DNA of 64,000 bases, taken from NCBI RefSeq assembly GCF_035582795.1, contig NC_134373.1:14840001-14904000 (forward strand), written 5' to 3'. A program made the translations under genes and the position numbers. Origin of the DNA: Mycteria americana (lineage: Eukaryota; Chordata; Aves; Ciconiiformes; Ciconiidae). The notes under the pieces are model-generated. The model had not been told where the DNA came from. It worked only from the letters and a program-made list of their open reading frames with translations, and did no database searches. Each line of letters begins with the position of its first letter. Positions within the stretch are counted from its first letter, which is position 1. This document shows, piece after piece, positions 37,485 through 50,047 of this stretch.

Positions 37485-37885
37485 GAAGGAAGTTCAAACT
37501 AATTTAGCATAACAAAGGAAAGGTTAAGAGGTGACTGGATCATCATGTCTAAGTACTTACTTAGGAATGGGACTTCTGGGAGCAGAGGGCTGTTTAATTT
37601 GGAGGACAAAGGCATAACAACATGCAATGCCTGAAAGATGAAGACAGGCAAAAAAAGGGGCGTCTCCTTTGTTAATGCTTAAGGTTATCTACTAATGTAC
37701 TCGGGGATGGTAGAGTTTCCGTCCTTCAATATCTTTAAATCCAGATTGAAGATCTCTCTAAAAGACACGCCTGGGGTCAGACAGAAATTATGGACTTGTG
37801 ATTCTGTGGCCTGTGTCTTGCAGGAGTTCATATAAAATGATTTTATCTGATCCTTTGGCCTCAGGATCTGTCCATCTCCTTGCAA
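37485..37885 (+). mobile_element. Old CR1-like LINE 3' fragment, copy A
   Basis: Pieces match the amniote CR1-type 3' region I remember: GGGCTGTTTAAT...GGACAAAGGCATAACAA, then CCTTCAATATCTTTAAATCCAGATTGA, then GGCCTGTGTCTTGCAGGAG and a degenerate ATCTGATCCTTTGGCCT end (consensus ...GATCTAATGGTCCCTTCTGGCCT). It shares block order with copy B at 47,455. Highly diverged, 5' truncated, no open reading frame. Subfamily not assigned. Confidence 0.6.
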
Positions 37886-40800
37886 TAGCTAACAGCTGCT
37901 GCAAACCTGCTAAATCCATCTGGTAGTTTGTAGATGACCATGACGTGGTACACTTTGTGTCCGCCTCACCCCAAAACATGGTCCTGATGTACAGCCGGGA
38001 CCGCTGTCCCATTGCAGACAGCAGGGCGTCCCTCGAGCCCCCCTTTTCCCTCAAATGGATTTCAGTGGTGCAGCATTTTCCCCACGGTAGTTTTCTGTCC
38101 AGGGATGGCTGAAGACTTGCTGCTGCACAATTTGATGAAAGCATGTTTTGTGGTCTGGGCTCTGCTGTTTGCCGAGGACTACTGAGGTATACGGCACCAT
38201 CTCCAGAGGCTGTACAGCTTTGTTTCTGCTGAGCTCTGGCTACTCTGAAAAGTGACCGTCACTGAAACAGTGGGAACCAATACCTGCTTTTACAGAAGAC
38301 TTTACAGTTTGGGAGAAGGAGTCCTCTCGTGCCCCCAAGAAATGTTCAGGTTTCTGTTGGCCAAGTCCAAATTTGCCTGATGAGGGCACGAACCTAAAGC
38401 TCTCGGCTGCCAAATCCTCCTGATTTAAAGCTGCTGCATGGTTTGAATTTCTTCTCCTTGGAGTCCTTGAGTTGCTCAGCTGAGCGTTGTGTTAATGCTG
38501 GGCTTTGAATTTGCTATTCCTCCCTTGAATTGCTATGCTCTGTTGCCCAACCATGCGGTAGTTCCTCAGCTGATGTAAATCAGTTTAGCTCCACTGCCTT
38601 TGCTCCTCTGTCACGTACCCTGGCTCACGCCGTCTCCCCGCAGCCCGGCCCCGAGGCAGCCACCGCAGCAGCCTCGCTTGCCCCCGCGGGCCCTGCATAG
38701 GAAGGTGAGGTTTAGCTGCGGATGCCAATTAAAGCCCAGTTGGCTGGGGCAAAGCTTCGGTGGAGTGGTGCTCTTGTCATCTCCGTCCTGGGGCCAGGAC
38801 TGGGCTCTCGTACCTCCCACCCCGTGGAACAGGCAGGTGAAGTGTTGCTGTCTGTCAGCCCCCTCAGTGCTGGCGGTGCGGAGGATTCGCCCCGGGGAAC
38901 ATGGCCACGAGTAATACGTAAGAAGGCAGCGTCCCTGCGCTAGGTCCTTGACTTCAGCAGGCTTCCTGGTGGATTCAGACTTCCAGCATGACTCAGGGTA
39001 TTGTAGTGTATCCTTAAGATAACATCTTTTGCTTGCCAACATGTAGGCTGGCTGCCAAAGGTGGGGGAGGAGATCTGTTGTGAGTCTTCTGTATGTGCTC
39101 ATAGTAAATAGATACATGCCAAGTTGATTGTACTTGCCTTTCTATTTCTCCGCTAGGAATTGAAGGCAGGGAAGAAGTAGTTCCCCGTGGTCTGCCCCAA
39201 ACCACTGCCCCACACCGCTTGGTTCCTCAGGTGCCTGCAGCCGCCCGCCGCTGCTGCAGCCAGCTCGCACCCCAGAAACAGCGGCATCGGGATCCCGTTC
39301 CGGCAGCTTGGTTCGAGATCCCTGACTCACCGACCAGGACGCTCTCCCAGTCTGCGTCTGAACATACGGCTGGGTGAGAGAGGTGCTGGTGTTCTGGTGA
39401 TGGGTGAAGGGAAGCGGGGCGCAGCAAGGCAAAGTGACACGGGGGTGCTGCTGGCCGAGGTCAGAGCTGCCCGCGGCGGGGACACCCTGCCCAGGTCAGC
39501 CCTCGTCCTGCAGAGCTGAGCAGCGTGCTGGGCCAGCTCAGCCCCACCTCGTGCCCTTGGCCCTTGCCTACTTGCAAAACCCCAGGACAGCATCAGTTTT
39601 TGATCTACTGCCTCGTTGCCAAACCATTAACTTTTCCAGTTTAAACGCTTAATACAATGGCCTTATTTTGAAGACTGCCAGCTGAGCTGCCTCTGCTTAG
39701 GACTATCATTTCCAACTGTTCTCTGGCAAGATGCTTTCTCAAATGATTTAAAAAAAAATAATCAAAGTTGTAACCACATCTGTGGCTGCCTTTATCTCTG
39801 GAGCAGGGAAAATTAGCTCGGAGGCCGTGAGGTGCTTTCTGAAATGGAAGTCTTCTCCTGCAGACGGCACAGCTCCTGGCGGTGGAAAGACCAGCCACTA
39901 ATGTGGCTCTCGCTGAAATTTCTGGCACTGGTGTTCTGCAGCTGAGTGAAAAGAGCAGCCTAAAAGCCACCTGATTTAGGCTGTTATCCTAAATCAGCTG
40001 TGGGTTCTCTTTATGCACACCACCCAGCTGTGCTGATACATTGGCAGGCCGACCCAGTAAGGAGATCTATAGCGTTAGTGAGTGGTTTTACTTAAATGCT
40101 TCTCTTTTTCTATTAGTTCTTCCTAGGCTGCAATATCGGTCCTCCACCCTTTCCTAGCACAGCTGGCAGAGGAGGAAGCAACACAAATTTTTGCCTCAGT
40201 GGAAGAGAACGGCAAAGCTACAGAGCACATCTGGAGCCATCTCCTGTGCATTGCTCCTGAATTAGCGGACCAAATTGTCTGCTGGTGAAAAAAAAAAACC
40301 ACCTCAATGGCATACCAATGAGGTTACACTGGTTTACGGCAGCTGAGGCTCTGTTCCCGTCATCTCTAGGAAAAGTTGATTATGTCCAGTGGATTGCTGA
40401 CTTCTTTTATAAAGAAGCTGTAAAAAGTTCTTTTCTTCTGCTAGTGCTTCTCTCTGGGGAGTTGTTGGCAGAGAGAGGCGAGTCTCTCAGCAATAATACA
40501 TTTCAAAGTTATTATGCCAGCAGAAAAGAAACACAAGGATTTGAACCTGGTAATATTTTTTTTTTATGACAGGCCAGAACACTAAAGGGACCCCCCGGCC
40601 CCTCCGCACAGACCTCCCCGGGTCTGCAGGGCGCCTGGCTCACTGTGCCATGGGACGGCGGTGGCTGCGACCGGGACCCTGTTTCAGGGCTAATCCGGGG
40701 GAAGGCGATACGTGTGGCTCTTGCTTTCGGTGGCTCAGTCCCGCCACCGAGCCGGCTCCCGCACTGGCTGGGAGGGATGGAGGTTTGTACGGAGCCTGCC

Positions 40801-43800
40801 CGGCCTCTGGGCATGTCCTTTCTTCTGCTGCGGACAGACGGGGTCACCTTCTTCCTCCACCCCGCTGCTTTACGGAACCTACTGGTGGCAGTGACACATT
40901 CGGGTAGCGAACGGTGCAGCTGAGCCCGAGCCTTTTGCTGCTGTGGTAATAATAGTGCTTTCACATAGGAAATGAGTGAATTGTCAGCCGAGGCTTCCTC
41001 CTTTTGTAATGATTAACCCTCTGCTAATGATTTGATATAATACCAGGCGACGTTGAGCGCTGCGATATTGATGTTTAATGTGGTCCAAAGCAAGGGCTCA
41101 GGAAGCAATAAAGATTTACTCCAGCTAATGTGCGAGGGCCGGGTTGTCCCTGGGCCCTGTGCTAGCCGATGGCCTGACATGTTTGCCGTGGTGTGGCAGC
41201 CTCCCCTAACAGAAGCAGAATTTCTGGCTAATAATTTCATGAAGGCTTCGCTGTATTTCTAATTACTGGAAAAAGCCATGATTCTTTTTTTGCTACGCGT
41301 TATAAAATCAGCCCTGCATACCCCATGGAGCCAGGGGAGAGCACCTCATCCCTCTCTCTGAGCTCCGAATTGGTCCTGCAGCAAAGCCCGCCTGCGCCGC
41401 AGCGCCGTGCCGGGGCTGTACCCAGGCGCTGCCCGCGGGCTGGGCGCCGGCTCCCAAAGGGAGGAGGGTGGCAGAGGCAGAGCTCCGCACCAGGGCACCC
41501 GCCTGGCTCCAGAGCCCTCCTTGCCCCGCGCACGGCTGAGGGAGATGGAGCTGGCGCAGACTGGTGCCACAAATAAGGTGGCGTGGGAGGAAAACTTGGA
41601 AGGACAAATCGAGTATTGATTCCCCCGGCTGCTTGCAGAGGGATTGCATTTAGCAACACTGCCAATGACATTATGTGCGGGATCTTGTCCATGGCTGGTT
41701 TGGTGGCATTAAGGGAATTACTTTGGCCTGATGAATAGGAATAAGAATACTTCAACCTCCTCCCTGGAAAGTAATGGTGGATCATCAAGTGTGCAGCCAA
41801 GTTCAGGTCTAGTCACTTGCCAAGTGAATGCAAATGACAGGTTGTTTTATTTAATGGAGACCGTGGTGCGTTGGCCAAAACTGTTGTCTCTTTGCTCTGT
41901 GGATTGGTTCCCCCCCTTCTAAATCAGACTTTGTCTCTGCTCCCGACTATTTTTTTTTCAAGCAGAAGAGATTTTTGCTGACTCTTGCACTGAAATCTGT
42001 CTGTAGATTGCACCAAAACTCCTCGATCAGCCGTACTTTATGCTGGGCTATGGGAGGAGGCAGGAGCTGGTGGTGGTCACCGCCAGCCTGCAGTGGAGCC
42101 GGAGTTCCCCGTCTTCTTCCAGCTCGGAGCTGGTGAGATGCTCCATCGGTGTCACTGCTGCCCCATCCCACCGAGACCACGGGGACGTTGTGGAGCCCCA
42201 CACCCTGCCATCGAGCCCTTTGCTGGCATGGTTGGCGTGGCAGCGCCGGGACTGCGATGCGCTTGAGTTTGGACAAACCACTCTCTCTTGCAGCACACCA
42301 ACACCTCTGCCGTTCGGCTGCCATTGAGCTGGCGCCCGCCAGCTGCTCCCCTCCAAAGCCCATCCCTCCTCCTCCGGCACCGCCGTGGCAGCGCCGCTGC
42401 CCTGAGCCACTGCTGTTAACCAGAGGTTTGCAGGGCTAAAAGCCCCTGCGAAGGGCCAGCCCCTCAGCTGCTGTACACGCACACGGCCCCAATGCCAGGC
42501 AGCTGCGCTGGGCTGCAGGGTGCGGGCGGTGCAAAAGCAGGGCTGAACCCCCAGCTCAGTACGGGGTCCAGCAAACCGAGGCCAGGGACACGGGGGGCGG
42601 GGGGGCCCCGTCCGATCAAGGCCTTAATTTATGCTACGCTTACACCGACTTACTAAAGTCTTTGAACACAGGCCGTGCCTCACCACGGCTCACAAACTAG
42701 ATCAGCGTGAGACAAAATACTTACCATCGTGAACAAGCATTTTCAGATGGGCTGCGGCGTTTTGCTTCATTCAGCAGTGATGATTTGTAGCAGTCATGGC
42801 TGAGGGTGGGTTTTTTCCCTCTTCTTTTGTAAAAAACAGAGAGTGTTTTGCAAAGTAAACTGACATTTTAGCTACAGGCCAGTCACCTTTCAAATGAAAT
42901 GGCGGTGACTGCTCACCGGCGGTTAATCCTTGCATGGAGATTTCTGCTTGAAGAGCTGGAGGGCGGTGGGGAGTTTGTTTATTTGTTCAGAATCAGGGTT
43001 CTTCCCTAATTAATTTTTTAGTTAACAGGGAGAACAGGTTTCTGCTTTGTTTCGCCAAGTGTTTTGATGTACAAGCAGAGATGTCGTGCGGGATGTGTGT
43101 TTGCAAAAGAGGCTGACGGGAAAGATCAAAACCGATTTGTTACATTTGCAGAGAAAGAGGCTCCATATCCACAAAACAGAGCAGGGAGTGACTGAAGGCC
43201 CCAGACACCAGCATTTTGGAGCTGAAATTGTGGCTGCAAGCTGGTGACCAAAGTCCTGTTGACTTTGCAGAAGCCATGATTTCATGCCAGGCGTCTATCA
43301 CGTCCTGGTCCCCCCTCCCAGTCCCAGTCTCTGACCTGCCCCGGACAACGTAACTCAGCACAGCTCTGGGCCCTGCTCCTGCAGGATGAGCCCGAGGGCT
43401 TCTCCTGCTCCAAGGCTGGGCAGAGCAGGGGCTGCTGGGCGGTTTGGGAATGAGCTGTGCCGGGAGAGATGCTAGACCGGTCTCCGACCATTTGCAAACA
43501 AGCTGCAAAATCATGCTGACAATAGGCCTGCAAAGCCGCCTTTTGGCTGGAACCATGCCTGGAAAATGTATTTCCCAAGCGGGGACTTCAGCAGTTACGA
43601 ATCCCTGACTGATGTGGTCGAAGGACATGGCAAACACATGACCCGTTACCATGATTCGCCGGGCTGGATCCCGCTCATGTGCTTGTTTAACCCTCTCTGA
43701 CACCACCCAGAAGCTTCTCCCTCCGAGTGCCGCCAGCGTCAGCCCTTCCTGGCGCAAAACCCCCCGTCCCCGCAGGCACGGGCAGACGGGAGCTCCCTGG

Positions 43801-46800
43801 AGGAGAGCTGGCTCGGCTGCTGGGAAAGCAGCAGTGGAGAGCATGGGAACGAGCGGGGAGCTGGCTGCGCCGCTCCCACGGGGAGCCCAGGAGCGGCTGC
43901 TCGGCGCGAAGGCTCACCAGGGCGGTGGCACCGGTGCTCCTTGGGGTGGGGCGGGGGATTGTCACCTCTTTCCTGACGCGTGGCTGCTGCTGGAGGCTGT
44001 CAGTCCCCCCAGCTCTTTTTCTGCTGCCTAATCCTTCGCTTGCAGCCTTTGGCCTTCGTGGCAAACCACTGCCAGGGTGGGTGGGCTGTGGTGTGGGGTC
44101 TATGCTGGGATGGATGGAGGTAGGGCGGAGGTGCTGCTTGGGCTCCACAGCCAAAACCTGTGCTTTCTGGCCACGGCGGCATGGCTTTGGGGACCCTCAA
44201 GGGCACGGGCACCACGTGGGGATCTCCCTGTCCCGCCCCGCCGCTTGCTGAGGCCGTTCACCTTCACGGGCAGGCAGCAGCAGCGAGCTGCCATAGTCCT
44301 TCAGGAGGCATCCTAAATTGTCTCCAACAGGTCTCTAGCAGCACAGCCCTCCTGGTCTGATTGTCACCCACAGCAACACCATGGCTGGGCCTGAAGTTGG
44401 TGCCGGCTGAGGCGCACAGATGTGGAGCTGGGTGCTCTCGCCTCTCCGAAGAGCCACGGTGCCGTGTCCCGACGTTGGCACGAGCCAGCGCTGTGCTTGG
44501 TGAGGTCAGGGGACGTTTTTACACGGTTGGGGCTGGGAGGATGGAAGAGGTTTTCTTCTTCTTCCCCTTTTTAAACAGTAAATAATGGCAAAATCTACCT
44601 CCTGCCTCTTTTAAAAACAGCTCCTTTTCCTGACGGACAGATAGATAAAGTGAGATTCTCAAAGTCGTAAATCTGCTGTGACTTTATTACCTGCATCTGT
44701 TGGAGATGATGTGAAGAGAACTTCATACAGAGAGAACTCTTGAAAGGTTACAAAGGGAACCAGTGGTCTTCAGAAAATCTTCATCTAGAGAAAACAGCCA
44801 AGAAAACCTGCGCAGCAAAAAGCACTTGAGCTGGATGAATAGGTGTCAGGGCTGCATGCGAGCGACACCGGCAGCAGGGCACCTTGCCGTGAAAGCGAGC
44901 CGAAGCCAGTGCCCCGCCTGGGTAGCTCTGGTGCAGGAGCCGGCCTGCGGCTGCCGTGCACAGCCCTCAGCCCCAGCACCGGGCACGCCGGGGCTGGCCG
45001 GCGCCCCTGCCCTCGCAAATGGCCAGCCCGCGCTGGCGGGGGGGGGCCACCAACAGTGGCAGTGTTAAAGCAAACAGCAGATCTCAAACGCGCTGTTGCT
45101 TTTTTATTTGGGCTCCGGTGAATATGCCACCATTTCAGCCTCTGCCCCGGGGCAGGGAGACCGGTGGGAGGCAGCCCCGGGGCTCAGACCCTGCTCGGGG
45201 CTGCTGGGTCCGCCACAGTGGACAGCCCCGCGGTGGGGTGATGGCACGTCATGGCCTCCCCACGTCCCCGCGCTGCCCCACCTTCCCTCTGGGCTCTCAC
45301 GAGGTCACCGGTGGTGCGCGACATGGGAATGGGGAGGGGTGCAGGAAACGGGCACAGAAAATAACCATCTTTTAAGCTGGTCAGTAGATGAGCGGGGATC
45401 TGACCGGCTCCCAGGTGAGCCGTGGCAGGTCCGTGCTTGCTGCGGAGCCCTGGGGCCCAGGGACTGGCAAAACCCTGGAAAGATCCCAGTGACTTCCGAG
45501 CAGGGCGGCCATTTCTCAGCTGGGACAGGTCCCCGCTCGATGCGGCTGCGGCCAAGAAAGCAGCAGGTAAATGGGGATGTCCCAGCCCGTGCCTTGCCGC
45601 GGGGCCAGTCCCAGTGCTGTCAGGGGGACGCGATTGCCGGCCAGGGGACTGCGATTGCCAGACGTGGTGGAAATGGGCTGGAGATGGTGCTGGAAAGTGC
45701 AGCCTGCTCCCGGAGCACAACGAGCTGTCGTGCAAGGTCATGTCTGCAGTGTGATGCAATTAAGTCTTCATGATGTCATAGTGCAAGCTGGCAGTTATTT
45801 TAGGGGCAGAGAGCGAGTCTTAAACCTTCCTCTCCCCATCGCGAGGGGGAAGATAAAAGGAGCTTTGCTTGCTGGCTTTCCTGCCCGAAGTAGCCTCTGC
45901 TCTCGCTGACACCTCGCCCTTGCTGAGCCGGGGAGGCAATCCAGAAAGCAGAGCTGCAAGCAGGGAGAGAGCAGACGACATCTTTAAGCTGTGGTCGTTG
46001 AAGAATATTAACCGATCTTGGGCTTTGTGACTGCCAAAAAGTGATGCTTGAGCAACGTGGCGCCAGGAATCCTGAAGTCACTTTTGTAGCCTTGGAAAAT
46101 GCAGCTGCTTTGGGATTTCAGCCCAAGATGGCTGTTATTATCCACTGTGCAGAATGAAGCTTCTGTTGGGAGCTTTTACAAAGGCCATCAGTCTTCCCAA
46201 ATAGTGGTTGTTTTTATCACCTGGCAGTAATGGTACTCTCTGGTCCCTTTAATATCCGAGTGTGTTCCCAAAGTGCAACCGGGAAACTCATTTAGGGCTC
46301 GCACCCTCCGAGGGAAACGGCTTACAATTTTCTGCCAGGTAGCCCTTACCGTTGTGAGAATGGGCACGGCTCACCTAATAAAAACCTCGCTGACAGACAC
46401 GACCTCCTGGAGGTTTATCTAAGTATTTGTTGCGGAGCAGAGCAACATATATCACTGCCGAAATGTGCGCCAAGCAGCAATCCTAATGCACGCCGTGTCT
46501 CTGCTGTAATTGATTCGCAGGCAGGACAAATACCTGCCGGAGAATGTGAGGAGCTCTGCGTGCTCTCCCGGCTGAACCGATATAATGGTGTGTGAAATGG
46601 TATTGCTGAAGCCTGTGGCTAAAATCCAGCTTGTGGGCTGGCTGGCTGTAAAACTACATCGCCCAAAATATGCCCGTCCCTGCATGCTTTGGCTGGGGAA
46701 CGCGGGCTCCGGTTCAGAAGGAAACGCATTGAAAACTGGATCAAAAGTGATGACTTTGGCCAATAATGTGTGTACAGCATCGCGTGTGCGTTGACTTCCA

Positions 46801-47454
46801 TTTTTTGGCCAACGCTGAGATTTATTGTTCCGCCAGGTAAATGTCGAATGAGGAAAGGCTTTGTCCAGTTTCTTGTTTTGGTCGGTAAATGCGGCGGGTG
46901 CCCTGGGTAGGAGGCACTGCCGCCTGCCATCTGGGACCCGTGTGTCCTGACCCCCCCCTCCCAGAGATGGGGGCAGTGATGGGACTGACGCCACTTAAAA
47001 CTTAAAACACAGGGAGTTGTGAATTTTAGGGATGGCTAAAGTTGACGGGGTCAGCTCGGTGCGGCATCGTGGTTCTTCTCCCACCCTGGCTGTAAAGCAC
47101 GGGGTGGCTCTGGGCACGCCCAAGTCCCCCGCACTAGGAAATAGCCTTAAATGTCATCGCTCATCCGGCGCCTCGTATGCGCGGGCAGGGACAGCTGCGG
47201 TACTGCCTCCCCATCGCTCAGCGACTGCGGGGTGTGGGGCGTGGAGGTGCCCGGAGAGGTGTGAAACCTCACCGGACACCCCTAAGCAGCCTCCCCAAAA
47301 ATACGGGCTGGCTGGGGGAGCCAGGCGGGGAAAGGCTGCCGTCTCCCAACGAGCTGCTTAATTTCATCGACTGCACAGGGCTGCTTCGCCACGTGTCCCC
47401 CCGCACGGGATCGGGCGGAATTAGAGACTTGATCCTTGGGAGGTGCTGGGGGAA
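37886..47454. other. Intergenic DNA with AT-richer islands
   Basis: No coding gene supported. GC-rich blocks with many spurious open frames alternate with AT-richer, motif-dense islands at about 40,930-41,290, 41,640-41,930, 42,650-43,150 and 46,100-46,860. The islands carry TAATTA/TAATGATTAA-type homeodomain cores. They are candidates for conserved noncoding elements. Confidence 0.5.
40930..41290. promoter_or_regulatory. Candidate conserved noncoding element
   Basis: A compact AT-rich island flanked by GC-rich DNA. It contains TGTGGT (RUNX-type) near 40,940, TAATGATTAACC at about 41,007, GCTAATGATTT, CAATAAAGAT, GCTAATAATTT and CTAATTAC. The density of homeodomain-type cores suggests an enhancer. 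Conservation cannot be tested here. Confidence 0.35.
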
Positions 47455-47895
47455 ATGTCTTACGGCGCGAAACTGGAGGAGCTCAGCCTGTTTAGCTTAT
47501 TAAAAAGAAGATCAAGAGGTGACTTAATTGTGCTGTGTGAAGTACCTTCACGGGGAGAGAAAGGCAGGTATTAAAGGGCTGTTTAATCTAGAGGAGAAAG
47601 GCATCGCGTGAGCCCGCGCCTGGAAGCTGAAGCCAGACAAATTCAAATTGGGAATCAAACAGACCTTTTAGAAAGTGAGTGTTAATAAAGATTAAACTAC
47701 CCAGGAGAGCGGCGCATTCCCTCGCCTTTGATATATTTAGACCCAGACAGGATGCATTTCTGCGCCATCCACTGTAGCCAAGCAGGAGCTTTCGGGCTCA
47801 GTACAGGAGTAATTGGATGCCAGACTCGGCCCTGCGTCAGGGAGAGGTCAGGCGAGATGATCTAATGGTCTCTGCTGGCCGTCGGTCCTCCTGTG
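47455..47895 (+). mobile_element. Old CR1-like LINE 3' fragment, copy B
   Basis: Better preserved than copy A. In order: GGAGCTCAGCCTGTTTAGC, AGATCAAGAGGTGACTT, AAAGGGCTGTTTAATCTAG with AGGAGAAAGGCAT, GGAAGCTGAAGCCAGACAAA, and close to the 3' end GATGATCTAATGGTCTCTGC. This block order matches the 3' end of a CR1-type element of turtles and birds as I remember it. No reverse-transcriptase frame remains. Confidence 0.75.
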
Positions 47896-49960
47896 CCCGG
47901 CGGCTGTGATTTGTGTGCCTGCGGCCGGCCGGCTGACGGGGATGCGGCTCTACCAAGAAAAATTGGTGGGGAAACGCAAGGAACATGGCACTGTGTCAGC
48001 AGGGACACAAAGAAGACAGGCGAAGACTGACAGGCGTGTGGGGAGAGTCAAAATGTTAGAAAGGAAAGGCTTTTAGCCAGAAAATGGCTTTTTAAAAAAA
48101 AAACATATGAACTCTGTGGACATTAGCAGACAGGTACATTTTTTGTGCACAGCCATCCCTAATTTTCTCGCAATTCCTTAAAAATAAAACCACCTCTCAA
48201 GTTTTATGTTGACCGGAAAATCAAGGTTTTAATAGGAAAACCTCATCTGGGGAAAGAAAAAGATAAACCATATCCCAATTTCGTGTAAGAAGGGTATGGT
48301 AAAACGATACCTAAAAACCTCAGCGAGACCCAGGAGCGGCTCAGGAACCACTGCTCACTTGACAACGCTACGTTGTGAACTTATTTTCCTCTTTACTTCT
48401 ACTTTTATTTTTACTCCCCAGGGCTGGCAGGTGAGTATGGCTGCAGAGAGGAGCTGCCTTGGGTTGCCCCTTGTAGCTTTTAATAACACTGTGATTCGGC
48501 GGAGCTCATCTCCCGCTCGGTGCCCCGAGGCACTGCCCTGGCCCTGCGGGACGGCGTGCTGGGAGCGGGACTTCCAGATGCAGCACAGAAGCGTGGAGGG
48601 ACGCGCCGAGCCCCAGACACCCCCGGGCTGAGTGATGGGCTCCTTCAGCGAAGGACGGAGCCTGCGGAGGGCTCTTGGCGAGAAGTTGTTGTTCAAGGTG
48701 CTTTTCATAATGTTTAAAAAATGTGTTTGCTTCGTCTTGCAAATGTTCAAACATCTTTAAAGTGTCTGTGGTGCCAAGCTGCTTCTCGCCCTGTTTTAAG
48801 AGAAAATAAGCTTTCTTTAAGGAAAAGGAGCCACAAAAAGCACAGCAAGCCCAAAGTTAACAGCGAGCAGACCAAAACTAAATTAACACCAGCAAGATTT
48901 CAGCTGCCCCTCCAAAATATTGTGTCTCACAGCAAAGGGTCCGGGAAAAGATGGGAGAACAGATTGTTTTAGTGCATCTTCACGGTGTCTCTGCAGCACA
49001 GATGAAGCTCAGGCTGGGTCCCCTTCCCCTTGCCAAGCCTGCAGAGGGGACGCCCAGCCCCCAAAAGTGGACGGTCGGAGGTGCAGGCTCGGCAGCGCCG
49101 TGAGAAGCTGTGGGTCCAGCGCCGCGGGGGGATGCACTTGGGACGCTGCAGCCAGCCAGTTTGGAGAAGCATCGCCTGCAAAACTGGAGCATGAGCCCGA
49201 AAAAGGAGCCTGGTGGCGAGACGGAGGCAAGGGCCAGCGCAGGAGAGCCTGGCCCTTCTCCACTGCCATAAAGGTGGAGGTGAGAGCGCGGGCGTGTGAG
49301 CCGTCGGCCATGGTGTCACAGCTCCGTGCGGATCATGTTGGCCAGCTTCAGCAATGGAAATAGGCAGCTAACAGTGAGTTCCTCTTTGTAACAGATAATA
49401 GTCAAAACAGCTTGAAAACTATTCATAATGAGAGCTCTGAGAGCAGCCGATGCTACACACACACACGGCGAATACTGTCATTAAGCGCTCTTTGGATGAC
49501 AGTCCCAGCAGTTCATTATCCCCCATCACTGCTTGGGGAGGGCGGAGGAGGAGAGAGAGGGGTGAGGGATTTTTTTAAATAATGCTTTTCTTTTTTCTAA
49601 ATTAATCTCCGCTGTAAAGCAGAGCAACAAAGGAGCAGTATAAAGATGGCGTCCTGCCTCGCCAGTGCCCTCTGAGGCTGGAGCGTGGGGCCCTTGCAAG
49701 AACCAGTGAGGAAAACTGGGCACTTACTGGTAGGGGAAGGGGACGGCCTCACGGCGAGCAGGGCTGCAGCCCGGCACAGGGATCCGCTGCCGTGACTGTG
49801 AGTTACAGGCAGGGCTGCGGGGCTGCAGGGGCTGCAGCGGTGGCGCGGGGAAGGGACAGGCCGGGCTGTGGGTTAGACACGCGTGTGCGAGTCTGGCACA
49901 GCTAACAGCAGCCCGTGCACCTGTGCGGCAATTTGTCACGCTCGCTCTGCCTGCCTGCCA

Positions 49961-50005
49961 CGGCACGGCACGGCACGGCACGGCACGGCACGGCACGGCA
50001 CGGCA
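49961..50005 (+). repeat. CGGCA pentanucleotide array (9 perfect units)
   Basis: Nine perfect tandem copies of CGGCA (45 bases). It is followed 22 bases later by a short TGCTC pentanucleotide run (about 50,028-50,047). The open frames across it encode only repeats such as RAVPC and are not genes. Confidence 0.95.
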
Positions 50006-50027
50006 TGCGGGATGCCTCTGGGCAGCC

Positions 50028-50047
50028 TGCTCTGCTCTGCTCTGCTC
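50028..50047 (+). repeat. TGCTC pentanucleotide array
   Basis: Four tandem TGCTC units, a second pentanucleotide repeat next to the CGGCA array. Confidence 0.85.
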
